Of a stretch of 10,644 bases of DNA, positions 1 through 6,580 are shown piece after piece (the first letter of the stretch is position 1; each line of letters opens with the position of its first letter). The translations under genes were made by a program, and so were the position numbers. The stretch is taken from NCBI GenBank assembly GCA_934465125.1, contig CAKSKO010000019.1, forward strand, positions 1-10,644. The letters are read 5' to 3'. The notes under the pieces were generated by a model. It was not told the origin of the DNA. It made no database searches and saw only the letters and a program-made list of their open reading frames with translations. This stretch comes from an uncultured Eubacteriales bacterium. GTDB taxonomy: Bacteria > Bacillota > Clostridia > Oscillospirales > Acutalibacteraceae.

Positions 1-2030
1 AACTTGAAACAGCAGACAATTGGCAGAGATTCGGAGATCCGTGGTCGATCCGCCGTGTAGAGGATGCAGTAGTAGTTGTCTTTTCTGATCAAACTGTCAA
101 AGCTGTCCCATACGATATGGCGGTGATTGGATACCAGACAGATCATATCAATACATTACGATTATGGCAGAGCGAGCCGATGCAGGAGTTTGATTTTTTA
201 CTGTTTAATGAACAAAAATATCAAGGTGCGGTGCTTGAGAAAACAAACGCGGAAATGTTGTCAAATGTTCTTTATCCAAATGATAGTGGACGTGTAGGAA
301 AGAGTTTACGACTAAAACAGCAGTATTTTTTTACCAGTGCATCTCTACAAGATATTATAAAAAAATATAAAAATACAAATGGTAATGACTATTCGAGCTT
401 TTCGGCCCGTTATGCGATTCAGTTAAATGATACACATCCTGTTGTAGCGATTCCAGAGCTGATTCGATTGCTGCAACAAGATGGAGTTGATTTTGAAACG
501 GCATTTTGTATTGCAAGAGAAACATTTCATTATACAAATCATACGATTATGTCAGAAGCCCTTGAGAAATGGGAGGTTACACTCTTTTCTGAAATTTTGC
601 CGGATGTTTACGAAATCATCCAGAAGATAGAAACAAGACTTGAAAGTGAGCTAGTAGAAAAAGGTTACGATCAGATTGTTATAGAGGAAGCAGTATGCGA
701 TAGGGAAACAGAAGAGATTTCAACAATATTGGAAATAGAAGATAATAAAGAAAGTGTGGAGCAATTTGAGCAAGTGCAAGAGACGTTAAAACAAAGCCGT
801 CCTAAGACAAAGCTCGATTTGATGAAAATTATTGATGCAGGACTTATTCATATGGCCCGTTTGGCGGTATATGGTTCCAAACATACAAATGGAGTTGCGT
901 TGCTTCATACAGAGATTCTGAAAACAAATGTTTTGAAAGATTGGTATGAACTTTATCCTGAGCGTTTTCAGAATAAGACCAATGGTATCACACAGCGCAG
1001 ATGGTTAGGACTATGTAACAAGGAATTTTCTTCATTGATTACAGAATTGATTGGAGATGGATGGCAAAAGGACCTTGCAAAAATAAAGAGATTGGAAAAT
1101 CATATTAATAAAGATACTATTTTGCGTTTCAATTTGATTAAGGAAGAGAAAAAACGTCAATTGAGCCGATATATTCAAAAACATGAAGGGATTACAATAG
1201 ATCCCTCATATCTTTTTGATATTCAGGTCAAACGGTTGCATGAATATAAAAGGCAACTTTTAAATGCATTTTCTATTTTGGCAATTTATTTTCGGCTAAA
1301 GGAGGGGACACTCAAAGAGTTTTATCCAACCTCCTTTATTTTTGGAGCAAAAGCTGCGCCGGGATATTTGCAAGCAAAAGCGATTATTAAATATATTAAT
1401 GAAATCGCGAGGTTAATCAACCAGGATGAAGAAGTAGAAAATATACTAAAAGTAGTATTTGTGTCGAATTATAATGTTTCTTATGCAGAAAAGCTGATTC
1501 CAGCAGCAGATATCTCGGAGCAAATTTCTGCTGCTGGAACGGAAGCTTCTGGAACTGGAAATATGAAATTTATGCTCAACGGTACTGTTACGTTGGGAAC
1601 CTATGATGGTGCGAATGTTGAAATTATTGAACAAGCTGGAGAAGAAAACAATTATATTTTTGGAGCCAGAGTCGAAGAACTCAGACGGATTCAAAAAAAA
1701 TATTGTCCGCGTGATATTTATGAAGAAAGTCCTGAAATAAAGAAAATTATAGATACTCTAATCGATGGGACGTTTGATGATGGAGGAACAGGATATTTTA
1801 AAGGGTTGTATGACTCTTTATTAATAGGAACTTCCTGGCACCTTCCTGATAATTATTTTTTATTGTATGACTTTAATTCCTATTTAAAGGCAAAGTTAAA
1901 AGCAAATAGAGATTACCAAGATCGAATTGGATTCGGAAAAAAGTGTCTCATAAATGCTGCAAATTCAAGAATGTTTTCCAGTGATAGAACGATTAAACAG
2001 TATCAAGAGGAGTTGTGGGACTTAGTGTAG
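1..2030 (+). CDS. glgP: Glycogen/starch (alpha-glucan) phosphorylase, 5' end missing
   Basis: GT35 family enzyme that releases glucose-1-phosphate from alpha-1,4-glucan ends with PLP as cofactor; cytoplasmic glycogen use. The frame is open from base 3, giving 675 codons in the window, so the Met at 117 is internal. About 130-150 N-terminal residues should lie upstream, since family members are usually 750-830 residues. Visible landmarks are NWQRFGDPW at the left edge, the core motif RYAIQLNDTHP (about 408-440), NKTNGITQRRW, RLHEYKRQLLN, and the PLP signature EASGTGNMKFMLN with the PLP lysine at codon 1566-1568. One oddity: between the KIE of EIIQKIE (ending at 632) and MARLAVYG (from 852) there are 73 residues, against about 33 in mammalian muscle phosphorylase as I recall it. 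The extra part is acidic and Gln/Glu-rich. No clear terminator follows the stop. Family assignment is secure; regulation is not visible here. Confidence 0.97.
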   Translation, partial: LETADNWQRFGDPWSIRRVEDAVVVVFSDQTVKAVPYDMAVIGYQTDHINTLRLWQSEPMQEFDFLLFNEQKYQGAVLEKTNAEMLSNVLYPNDSGRVGKSLRLKQQYFFTSASLQDIIKKYKNTNGNDYSSFSARYAIQLNDTHPVVAIPELIRLLQQDGVDFETAFCIARETFHYTNHTIMSEALEKWEVTLFSEILPDVYEIIQKIETRLESELVEKGYDQIVIEEAVCDRETEEISTILEIEDNKESVEQFEQVQETLKQSRPKTKLDLMKIIDAGLIHMARLAVYGSKHTNGVALLHTEILKTNVLKDWYELYPERFQNKTNGITQRRWLGLCNKEFSSLITELIGDGWQKDLAKIKRLENHINKDTILRFNLIKEEKKRQLSRYIQKHEGITIDPSYLFDIQVKRLHEYKRQLLNAFSILAIYFRLKEGTLKEFYPTSFIFGAKAAPGYLQAKAIIKYINEIARLINQDEEVENILKVVFVSNYNVSYAEKLIPAADISEQISAAGTEASGTGNMKFMLNGTVTLGTYDGANVEIIEQAGEENNYIFGARVEELRRIQKKYCPRDIYEESPEIKKIIDTLIDGTFDDGGTGYFKGLYDSLLIGTSWHLPDNYFLLYDFNSYLKAKLKANRDYQDRIGFGKKCLINAANSRMFSSDRTIKQYQEELWDLV

Positions 2031-2125
2031 GAATTAAATAAACTATAAATAGCGAAAATGAGATATTTTTTGCTCTCAGGTATATTATAAAACGGCAATA
2101 TAAAACCAAGGAGACAAGAAATTTC

Positions 2126-2199
2126 TTTACATTTACAGACAATTTGCACAAGATAGGATTGACTTTGTTTCATTGATATGATATGATTACAAATGTAAA
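2126..2199. repeat. 9-bp inverted repeat bracketing the sortase-cassette promoter
   Basis: TTTACATTT (2126-2134) and AAATGTAAA (2191-2199) are perfect inverted copies. The left arm lies upstream of the -35 box and the right arm covers the expected transcription start. Arm centres are 65 bp apart, about six helical turns, which would suit a pair of operator half-sites bridged by looping. The DNA is AT-rich, so chance is possible. Confidence 0.35.
2159..2187 (+). promoter_or_regulatory. Sigma-A promoter of the sortase cassette
   Basis: TTGACT (2159-2164), a 17-bp spacer, then TATGAT (2182-2187). Start of transcription is expected near 2194, about 44 nt before the start codon at 2238. It is the only good promoter between glgP and the next three genes, so these probably form one transcript. 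Confidence 0.8.
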
Positions 2200-2237
2200 A
2201 TCTATTAGGATCTATAAAAAAGAAAGGAATGGTATTT

Positions 2238-2834
2238 ATGAAAAAAGTGTTATCTATTATGTTCGCTGTATGTATACTTGTAGCATCATCTGTATCAGCT
2301 TTTGCTGTGATAGATTCTTCAGAGCAGGCTATTCTTGATGCGTTAAGTTCGGGAGTACAAGTAGAATCTCAAACAATATATCTGCCGCAGGAATATATCA
2401 ACCAAGCGGAAAACTATTTTAATTCTCCTTACAGCACAGTATCACAAGAGGAATGTGACAAAATTATCGAACAAATTAATCTTGCAAAGGATGCGATTGT
2501 TGCATCTGGTGCAAAGAGTTACAGCGAAATTATTAACAATTCAGATCTTGTCAATCAAATTGTTGCTTGTGGCCAGAGTGCTTGTGATGTTTTGGAATTA
2601 AAACTAGTATTTGATGGATCTGATATTGTCATTACAGATCAAAACGGCGTCGTTGTTTTCAAAACAGATAATGCGGCAGTTATTGCCTCAGGGGATGGCA
2701 CAGGCACCGGTGTTATTAAAGCTACAGGTCCTGCGGTTGATGCGACAAATATGATCGTAATTGGGACTGCTATCGTAGCGATGGTAGGAATCGCTGGTTT
2801 TACTGCTTATAAGATGAAATTGGTGAGAGAATAA
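2238..2834 (+). CDS. Secreted, membrane-tethered small surface protein; probable substrate of the adjacent sortase
   Basis: Not a family I can name. The 198-residue protein begins with a signal peptide (MKK, hydrophobic 4-20, likely signal peptidase I cut after SAFA near residue 23). A mostly helical domain (about 25-110) and a short beta-like segment (about 117-145) follow, with three cysteines in the mature part. The C-terminus reads like a cell-wall sorting signal: Gly/Thr-rich linker (152-158), IKATG (160-164, bases 2715-2729), PAVDATN, a membrane helix (172-190), then YKMKLVRE. The canonical motif is LPxTG, so Lys replaces Pro. The ATG at 2229 abuts AAAGGA and cannot use it; the ATG at 2238 sits 9 nt downstream, so I chose it. 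The sortase gene starts 4 bp after the stop. Inference: wall-anchored or surface-displayed protein, the likely client of that sortase. It could instead simply stay membrane-anchored. Confidence 0.85.
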   Translation: MKKVLSIMFAVCILVASSVSAFAVIDSSEQAILDALSSGVQVESQTIYLPQEYINQAENYFNSPYSTVSQEECDKIIEQINLAKDAIVASGAKSYSEIINNSDLVNQIVACGQSACDVLELKLVFDGSDIVITDQNGVVVFKTDNAAVIASGDGTGTGVIKATGPAVDATNMIVIGTAIVAMVGIAGFTAYKMKLVRE

Positions 2835-2838
2835 TCAT

Positions 2839-3513
2839 ATGAGTAAATTGTATCAGAAAAAAGCGTTTAGGAAGAGTTTTTTAATTCTTCCTATTCTCTT
2901 TTTTGTATTGGGATATTCTCTAATTTTTATTGCGACTGCCCCGGTTTTGAAGCCTGTAATATCTGTGATGGACATGATATTTTTTGACCAAAGAGTTAAT
3001 ATAGACGCGCAAGTTCAGAGTTTATATGATAAGGCAAATCGATCTATGCAAAACCCACCTGAAATCAAAGCCAGCGAGATCACATTTCCGTCTTATGGGA
3101 CACATTTTGGGCATATCAGTGTTGAGAACACATCAGTTGATGCTGATGTATATTTTGGAGATGGAATAAATCAGTTGAAAAATGGTGTTGGAGTGTATAA
3201 TGGTAGTTTTGTTCCAGGATACGGAAGAACTACTTTAATTGCTGGACATAATCATACGTACTTTAATGGATTAAAGAATGCTAAGATAGGAGACACTATA
3301 ACGATACAAACGAATTATGGGGAGTATCAGTACGAAATTCAAAAGACAAAGGTATTAAAAGCTACGGATACCTCAGCTTATGATTTATCAAAAGAAGAGG
3401 AGAATTTGATCTTGTATACATGCTATCCTTTTGATCAACTGGGATTAACACCCGACCGGTATTTCGTATATGGCAAATATATTTCGGGTCCCAAAATTAT
3501 TTTAAACGAATAA
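2839..3513 (+). CDS. Class D-type sortase (cysteine transpeptidase)
   Basis: Membrane-anchored transpeptidase that cuts a sorting signal and joins the protein to the cell envelope. 224 residues: one N-terminal membrane helix (about 13-33), then an extracellular beta-barrel domain. The active site is complete: His137 in TLIAGHNHT, Cys195 in LYTCYPF, Arg207 in TPDRYFVYGK. The TCYPF...LTPxRYFV pattern and the single N-terminal helix fit class D better than class A or B, but the class call is from memory of motifs. The gene starts 4 bp after its presumed substrate with only a modest ribosome binding site (GGTGAG, 2822-2827), suggesting translational coupling. A dedicated enzyme-substrate pair is the simplest reading of the context. 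Confidence 0.95.
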   Translation: MSKLYQKKAFRKSFLILPILFFVLGYSLIFIATAPVLKPVISVMDMIFFDQRVNIDAQVQSLYDKANRSMQNPPEIKASEITFPSYGTHFGHISVENTSVDADVYFGDGINQLKNGVGVYNGSFVPGYGRTTLIAGHNHTYFNGLKNAKIGDTITIQTNYGEYQYEIQKTKVLKATDTSAYDLSKEEENLILYTCYPFDQLGLTPDRYFVYGKYISGPKIILNE

Positions 3514-3525
3514 GGAGCAGAAAAT

Positions 3526-4365
3526 ATGAGTTCAAAAAAATCAACAGTTAGGAAGATCATTTCTGGATTTTTTGCTTTTTTAATTTCCGTGTTTTTATTT
3601 CTTGTAATTTGCTTACTTGTTTGCCAAAATACAGTATTTAATTATGAATATCTTATGAGAAGTATGGAGAAAAGCGGGTATTATGAACAGTTATCAGAAG
3701 AGATAGAAGAACAATTTATTTCTTATGGAGCAGCGAGTGGTTTTGATCAAGAAGTTTTTGATGGTATTGTTGATTCACAGATGGTAAAAAATGATGTGGA
3801 TTCTATAATAAAAGCAATGTATCAAAATGCTGATGAGAAATTGAATACGACAGCGTTTCAAAATCACTTATACAATACTTTTATCGCATACGCAAATCAG
3901 AAGGAGATACAAATTACCAGCGAGATAGATCAGTCTATCCGATACCTTGTTGATACATGTGTTAACACATATGTCAAGGATATTAGTGTCCCTTTTGCAG
4001 ATCAGATCGGAAATCTAATTGTTAAATTTCAAAAACCAATTATGATCATAACTTATGCCTTAAGCATAGCTGTTATTATTTTTACGTTAGTTATTTTCTT
4101 AATCAATCATTGGAAGCACCGTGCAGTGCGGAACTATATTTATGCGTTGTCAGGAACATTTTTGATGATAGCTGCAATCCCTATTTACTTTTTTATTTGG
4201 GGAAAGATTGATCAAATCGGCATTTTTTCTCCTGCTTTATATCATTTTGTGGTTCTTTATATTACAAATATTTTCTTATTACTGGTGGGATTCGCAATCG
4301 GAGTATTGATAATACTTTTACTTTTGATTCTTTTATATGTTATGATGAGGCAGGCAGTACAATAG
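3526..4365 (+). CDS. Four-helix membrane protein of unknown function, third gene of the sortase cassette
   Basis: I do not recognise this 279-residue protein. It has a basic N-terminus (MSSKKSTVRK), membrane helix 1 (about 11-33), a long soluble region (34-170) predicted helical and rich in Glu, Gln and Tyr, then three more helices (about 171-194, 204-225 and 244-272). With positive-inside logic (RK at 9-10, HWKHR at 195-199) the 34-170 domain lies outside the cell, on the same side as the sortase and its substrate. AAGGAG (3512-3517) overlaps the sortase stop codon and sits 8 nt before ATG, so this gene belongs to the same operon and ends it. Inference: an accessory for substrate presentation, a receptor for the anchored protein, or an envelope-stress component. 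None of these is shown by sequence. Confidence 0.85.
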   Translation: MSSKKSTVRKIISGFFAFLISVFLFLVICLLVCQNTVFNYEYLMRSMEKSGYYEQLSEEIEEQFISYGAASGFDQEVFDGIVDSQMVKNDVDSIIKAMYQNADEKLNTTAFQNHLYNTFIAYANQKEIQITSEIDQSIRYLVDTCVNTYVKDISVPFADQIGNLIVKFQKPIMIITYALSIAVIIFTLVIFLINHWKHRAVRNYIYALSGTFLMIAAIPIYFFIWGKIDQIGIFSPALYHFVVLYITNIFLLLVGFAIGVLIILLLLILLYVMMRQAVQ

Positions 4366-4380
4366 AAAGTTGACGATAAA

Positions 4381-4416
4381 TAACAGGTTGTATTTTTTAC
4401 AACCTGTTACTTTTTT
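4381..4416 (+). terminator. Rho-independent terminator of the sortase cassette
   Basis: Perfect 12-bp stem TAACAGGTTGTA (4381-4392) / TACAACCTGTTA (4398-4409), 5-nt T loop, then C and six Ts (4411-4416). It lies 15 bp after the last stop codon and isolates the cassette from the aminotransferase gene. Confidence 0.93.
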
Positions 4417-4448
4417 GTAAAAATAACATAATATAAAAAAGAAATATC

Positions 4449-4474
4449 TGCAACTTGTAAAGTTTTTACTTGCA
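4449..4474. repeat. Imperfect dyad overlapping the aminotransferase -35 box
   Basis: TGCAA (4449-4453) and TTGCA (4470-4474) are inverted copies, and the inner parts GTAAA and TTTAC also pair with a small bulge. The right arm overlaps the -35 hexamer, so a protein bound here would block transcription. Candidate operator only; the regulator is unknown. Confidence 0.3.
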
Positions 4475-4498
4475 TTTTTTTAAAAAATAAATTAAAAT
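4470..4498 (+). promoter_or_regulatory. Sigma-A promoter of the aminotransferase gene
   Basis: TTGCAT (4470-4475), 17-bp spacer, TAAAAT (4493-4498), inside a very AT-rich stretch between the upstream terminator and the TTG start. Transcription start is expected near 4505, giving a leader of about 40 nt. Confidence 0.6.
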
Positions 4499-4533
4499 AT
4501 TACTATATTTACAATAATTTTGCAATCATAATT

Positions 4534-4540
4534 GGGAGGA
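4534..4540 (+). promoter_or_regulatory. Ribosome binding site that selects a TTG start
   Basis: GGGAGGA lies 7 nt before TTG at 4548 but 22 nt before the first in-frame ATG at 4563. The spacing argues for initiation at TTG. Confidence 0.8.
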
Positions 4541-4547
4541 TCATCAA

Positions 4548-5825
4548 TTGAATTATTTATCAATGAACTATGAAGAGCTGGAAAAAGAGAATAAAAAGCT
4601 TAAAGAATCATACGAAAAGTTTAAGGCTCAAGGGTTAAAACTAGATATGTCTCGTGGAAAACCAGGAGAAGAGCAGCTCGAGATTTCAGTAGAAATGCTT
4701 GATATTATTACGAGTAAGTTTGAATGCAAGGCAGAGAACGGCGTAGACTGCAGAAATTATGGTTTACCGGATGGAATTCCTGAGATAAGAAGGCTGTTTG
4801 CAGACCTTTTGGAGGTAAACGATTCCCAAGTAATCGTAGGGGGGAACTCAAGCCTCAATATGATGTTCGATACTGTTTCTTGCTTTATGACACATGGCGT
4901 CGGAGGATACGAACCATGGATTAAACAAAAAAAAATTAAGTTTTTATGCCCTGTACCAGGATATGACCGCCATTTCTCTATTTGTGAGTATTATGGAATT
5001 GAAATGATTCCAATCAAGATGACAAACAATGGTCCTGATATGGATGAAGTAGAGCGTTTAGTGGAATCTGATGATACGATCAAAGGTATTTGGTGTGTTC
5101 CTAAGTACTCTAATCCACAAGGAATTACCTATTCCGATGAGACGGTGCGTAGATTTGCATCATTAAAGCCCAAGGCGAGGGATTTTCGTATTTTTTGGGA
5201 TAATGCTTATGCAATTCACGATGTTTCAGATCATCCAGATCATTTGCTGGGAATCATGGAGGAGTGTAAAAAGCAAGGCAATCAGGATATTGTTATACTC
5301 TTTTGTTCTACTTCAAAGGTCACATTCCCTGGGTCCGGTGTTGCAGCGCTCGCAGCATCGGAAGCTAATTTAGAGGTTCTTCGAAGACGGTATTCCTTCC
5401 AAACGATTGGGTATGATAAGTTAAATCAATTAAGACATATCCACTTCTTCAAAAATTATCAAGGAATGCTCGACCATATGAAAAAGCATAAGGCAATTTT
5501 AGAGCCGAAATTCGATGCAGTGCTTACGATTCTTAATCAGCAGTTTCCAGAAAAATCGATTGCTTCGTGGACAGAACCGAATGGCGGATATTTTGTTAGT
5601 GTCGATGTTCTGCCGGGTTGTGCATCGCGTGTTGTTTCGTTATGTAAGGATGCAGGGGTAGTTTTGACGCCCGCGGGAGCGACATATCCATTAAAAAAAG
5701 ATCCGAATGATTCCAATATTAGATTAGCAGTGACGTATCCTCCAGTAGAAGAGCTGAGGATGGCTATGAGACTATTTTGTCTTTGTATCAAGTTAGCAGC
5801 TTCAGAGAAACTACTAACGAGATAA
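4548..5825 (+). CDS. PLP-dependent aminotransferase, class Ic aspartate aminotransferase-like (PF12897-type)
   Basis: Fold-type I PLP enzyme, 425 residues, in the usual length range for the group that includes the Corynebacterium glutamicum aspartate aminotransferase and proteins labelled MocR-like or alanine-glyoxylate aminotransferase-like. Landmarks in order: LDMSRGKPGEEQL near the N-terminus, CRNYGLPDGIPEIRRLF, VGGNSSLNMM, FLCPVPGYDRHF, VPKYSNPQG, the cofactor-ring Asp in WDNAYAIHD, the Schiff-base Lys257 in STSKVTFPGSG (codon 5316-5318), and a C-terminal substrate-carboxylate Arg392 in SNIRLAVTYPP. Unlike MocR regulators it has no N-terminal HTH domain. Likely reaction: transfer between aspartate (or a related amino acid) and 2-oxoglutarate; substrate choice cannot be read from sequence. 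TTG start, own promoter and strong terminator: a single-gene unit. Confidence 0.93.
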   Translation: MNYLSMNYEELEKENKKLKESYEKFKAQGLKLDMSRGKPGEEQLEISVEMLDIITSKFECKAENGVDCRNYGLPDGIPEIRRLFADLLEVNDSQVIVGGNSSLNMMFDTVSCFMTHGVGGYEPWIKQKKIKFLCPVPGYDRHFSICEYYGIEMIPIKMTNNGPDMDEVERLVESDDTIKGIWCVPKYSNPQGITYSDETVRRFASLKPKARDFRIFWDNAYAIHDVSDHPDHLLGIMEECKKQGNQDIVILFCSTSKVTFPGSGVAALAASEANLEVLRRRYSFQTIGYDKLNQLRHIHFFKNYQGMLDHMKKHKAILEPKFDAVLTILNQQFPEKSIASWTEPNGGYFVSVDVLPGCASRVVSLCKDAGVVLTPAGATYPLKKDPNDSNIRLAVTYPPVEELRMAMRLFCLCIKLAASEKLLTR

Positions 5826-5847
5826 GATAATATTAAAATAACTTATA

Positions 5848-5879
5848 AAAAAGGATCCCACAAAAAGGGGATCCTTTTT
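5848..5879 (+). terminator. Rho-independent terminator after the aminotransferase gene
   Basis: Perfect 12-bp stem AAAAAGGATCCC (5848-5859) / GGGATCCTTTTT (5868-5879) with an 8-nt loop. The A and T flanks make it potentially bidirectional, so it can also stop leftward transcripts from the region beyond. Confidence 0.92.
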
Positions 5880-5973
5880 CTTGTATCTGAAACCTCGCCA
5901 TAGTGACGGGGGACAAAAAGGCTAAAGTAGATGAGAATAAAAAAACTCCTAATGAGTTAAAATAAAGGTGAGA

Positions 5974-6492
5974 CCTGTCAGTTACGCTAAAAGGCACATT
6001 ACAAGGATATTCAGATGAATGATAGTAATAGTTTAGCAGATACAAAATGGAGCTGCAAGTATCATGTGGTGTTTGAGCCCAAATATCGAAGGAAAGTGTT
6101 TTATGGAGAAAGAAGATTAGAAATAAGAGAAATATTAAAGACGTTATGTCGGTGGAAAGAGGAGTAGAGATAATAGAAGGAGAAGTATGCCCAAACCATA
6201 TACATTTGCTTTTGAGTATACCACCGAAAATGAATATATCAGGATTTATGGGGTATTTGAAAGGCAAGAGTAGTTTGTTAATATTTCAGAAATTTAGGAA
6301 TATGAAATTTGCATATCGAAATTGGAAATTTTGGTAAAAAGGGTATTTATAGATACGACAGAAAAATACAGTAGCAATAAAGAACTACATAAAAAATCAA
6401 TTAAAGGTTGATAGGGAAAGTGATCAGTTGAGTATTTTTGATCCAAGAGACCCGTTTACGGGTAACAAGTAATCCCATGCGTGGCTGACAGG
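5974..6492. repeat. 14-nt inverted repeat flanking the tnpA remnant
   Basis: CCTGTCAGTTACGC (5974-5987) and GCGTGGCTGACAGG (6479-6492) match as inverted copies at 12 of 14 positions; the two mismatches would be G-U pairs in + strand RNA. One arm lies before the tnpA start and the other just after its stop. Confidence 0.55.
6015..6472 (+). pseudogene. tnpA: tnpA, IS200/IS605-family Y1 (HUH) transposase, broken
   Basis: The translation begins MNDSNSLADTKWSCKYHVVF after AAGGA (6003-6007) and resembles IS200 TnpA, normally about 150 residues. The frame runs into TAG at 6165-6167. The similarity continues in another frame (GVEIIEGEVCPNHIHLLLS), so there is a frameshift between about 6152 and 6165, most simply two extra bases in AAAGAGGAG. 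The second frame meets TAA at 6335-6337, just after WKFW. It then meets TAG at 6350-6352 within a short stretch where two small indels cancel out. It resumes as NTVAIKNYIKNQ and ends in DPFTGNK at 6472. The metal-binding HIH pair (6197-6205) and the catalytic Tyr (6386-6388) are still present. At least three lesions make it inactive. Confidence 0.88.
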
Positions 6493-6531
6493 CCAATAAA
6501 AGATGGCACTTGTGCATAACTAGTAGTATTA

Positions 6532-6578
6532 GGGTTATGTCCGAAACGGAAATAACCCACGCATAGCGTGGGTTATTT
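6532..6578. terminator. Overlapping right-end hairpins of the IS, probably also the terminator of the leftward operon
   Basis: Hairpin A: GGGTTATGTCCG (6532-6543) pairs with CGGAAATAACCC (6547-6558), 11 of 12. Hairpin B: AAATAACCCACGC (6550-6562) pairs perfectly with GCGTGGGTTATTT (6566-6578), loop ATA. They share 6550-6558, so only one can form at a time. Read leftward, hairpin B starts 2 nt after the TAA of the CmpB-like gene and is followed by a short U-containing stretch, a plausible but not ideal terminator. Confidence 0.6.
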
Positions 6579-6580
6579 AT

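Larger units (their letters stand above)
5944..6578 (+). mobile_element. Decayed IS200/IS605-family insertion sequence (IS200-like, tnpA only)
   Basis: About 0.64 kb, bounded approximately by a small left hairpin (AACTC/GAGTT arms, 5944-5958) and the right-end hairpins at 6532-6578. This fits the family, which has subterminal hairpins instead of terminal inverted repeats and moves as single-stranded DNA. Its only gene, tnpA, is broken, and there is no tnpB, so it can move only if a related transposase acts on its ends. Exact ends are not determined; the left end could lie anywhere from about 5880 to 5944. I see nothing else in 5880-5943. Confidence 0.75.

Noticed and set aside
2031..2100. Possible terminator after glgP (TGAGA/TCTCA arms near 2060)
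   Set aside because: Only a 5-bp stem with a long loop and no T-run after it, so it is not convincing.
5833..6267. 144-codon open frame on the - strand across the IS left part
   Set aside because: It runs antisense to the clearly recognisable tnpA remnant and the terminator hairpin, has no ribosome binding site and no recognisable domain.
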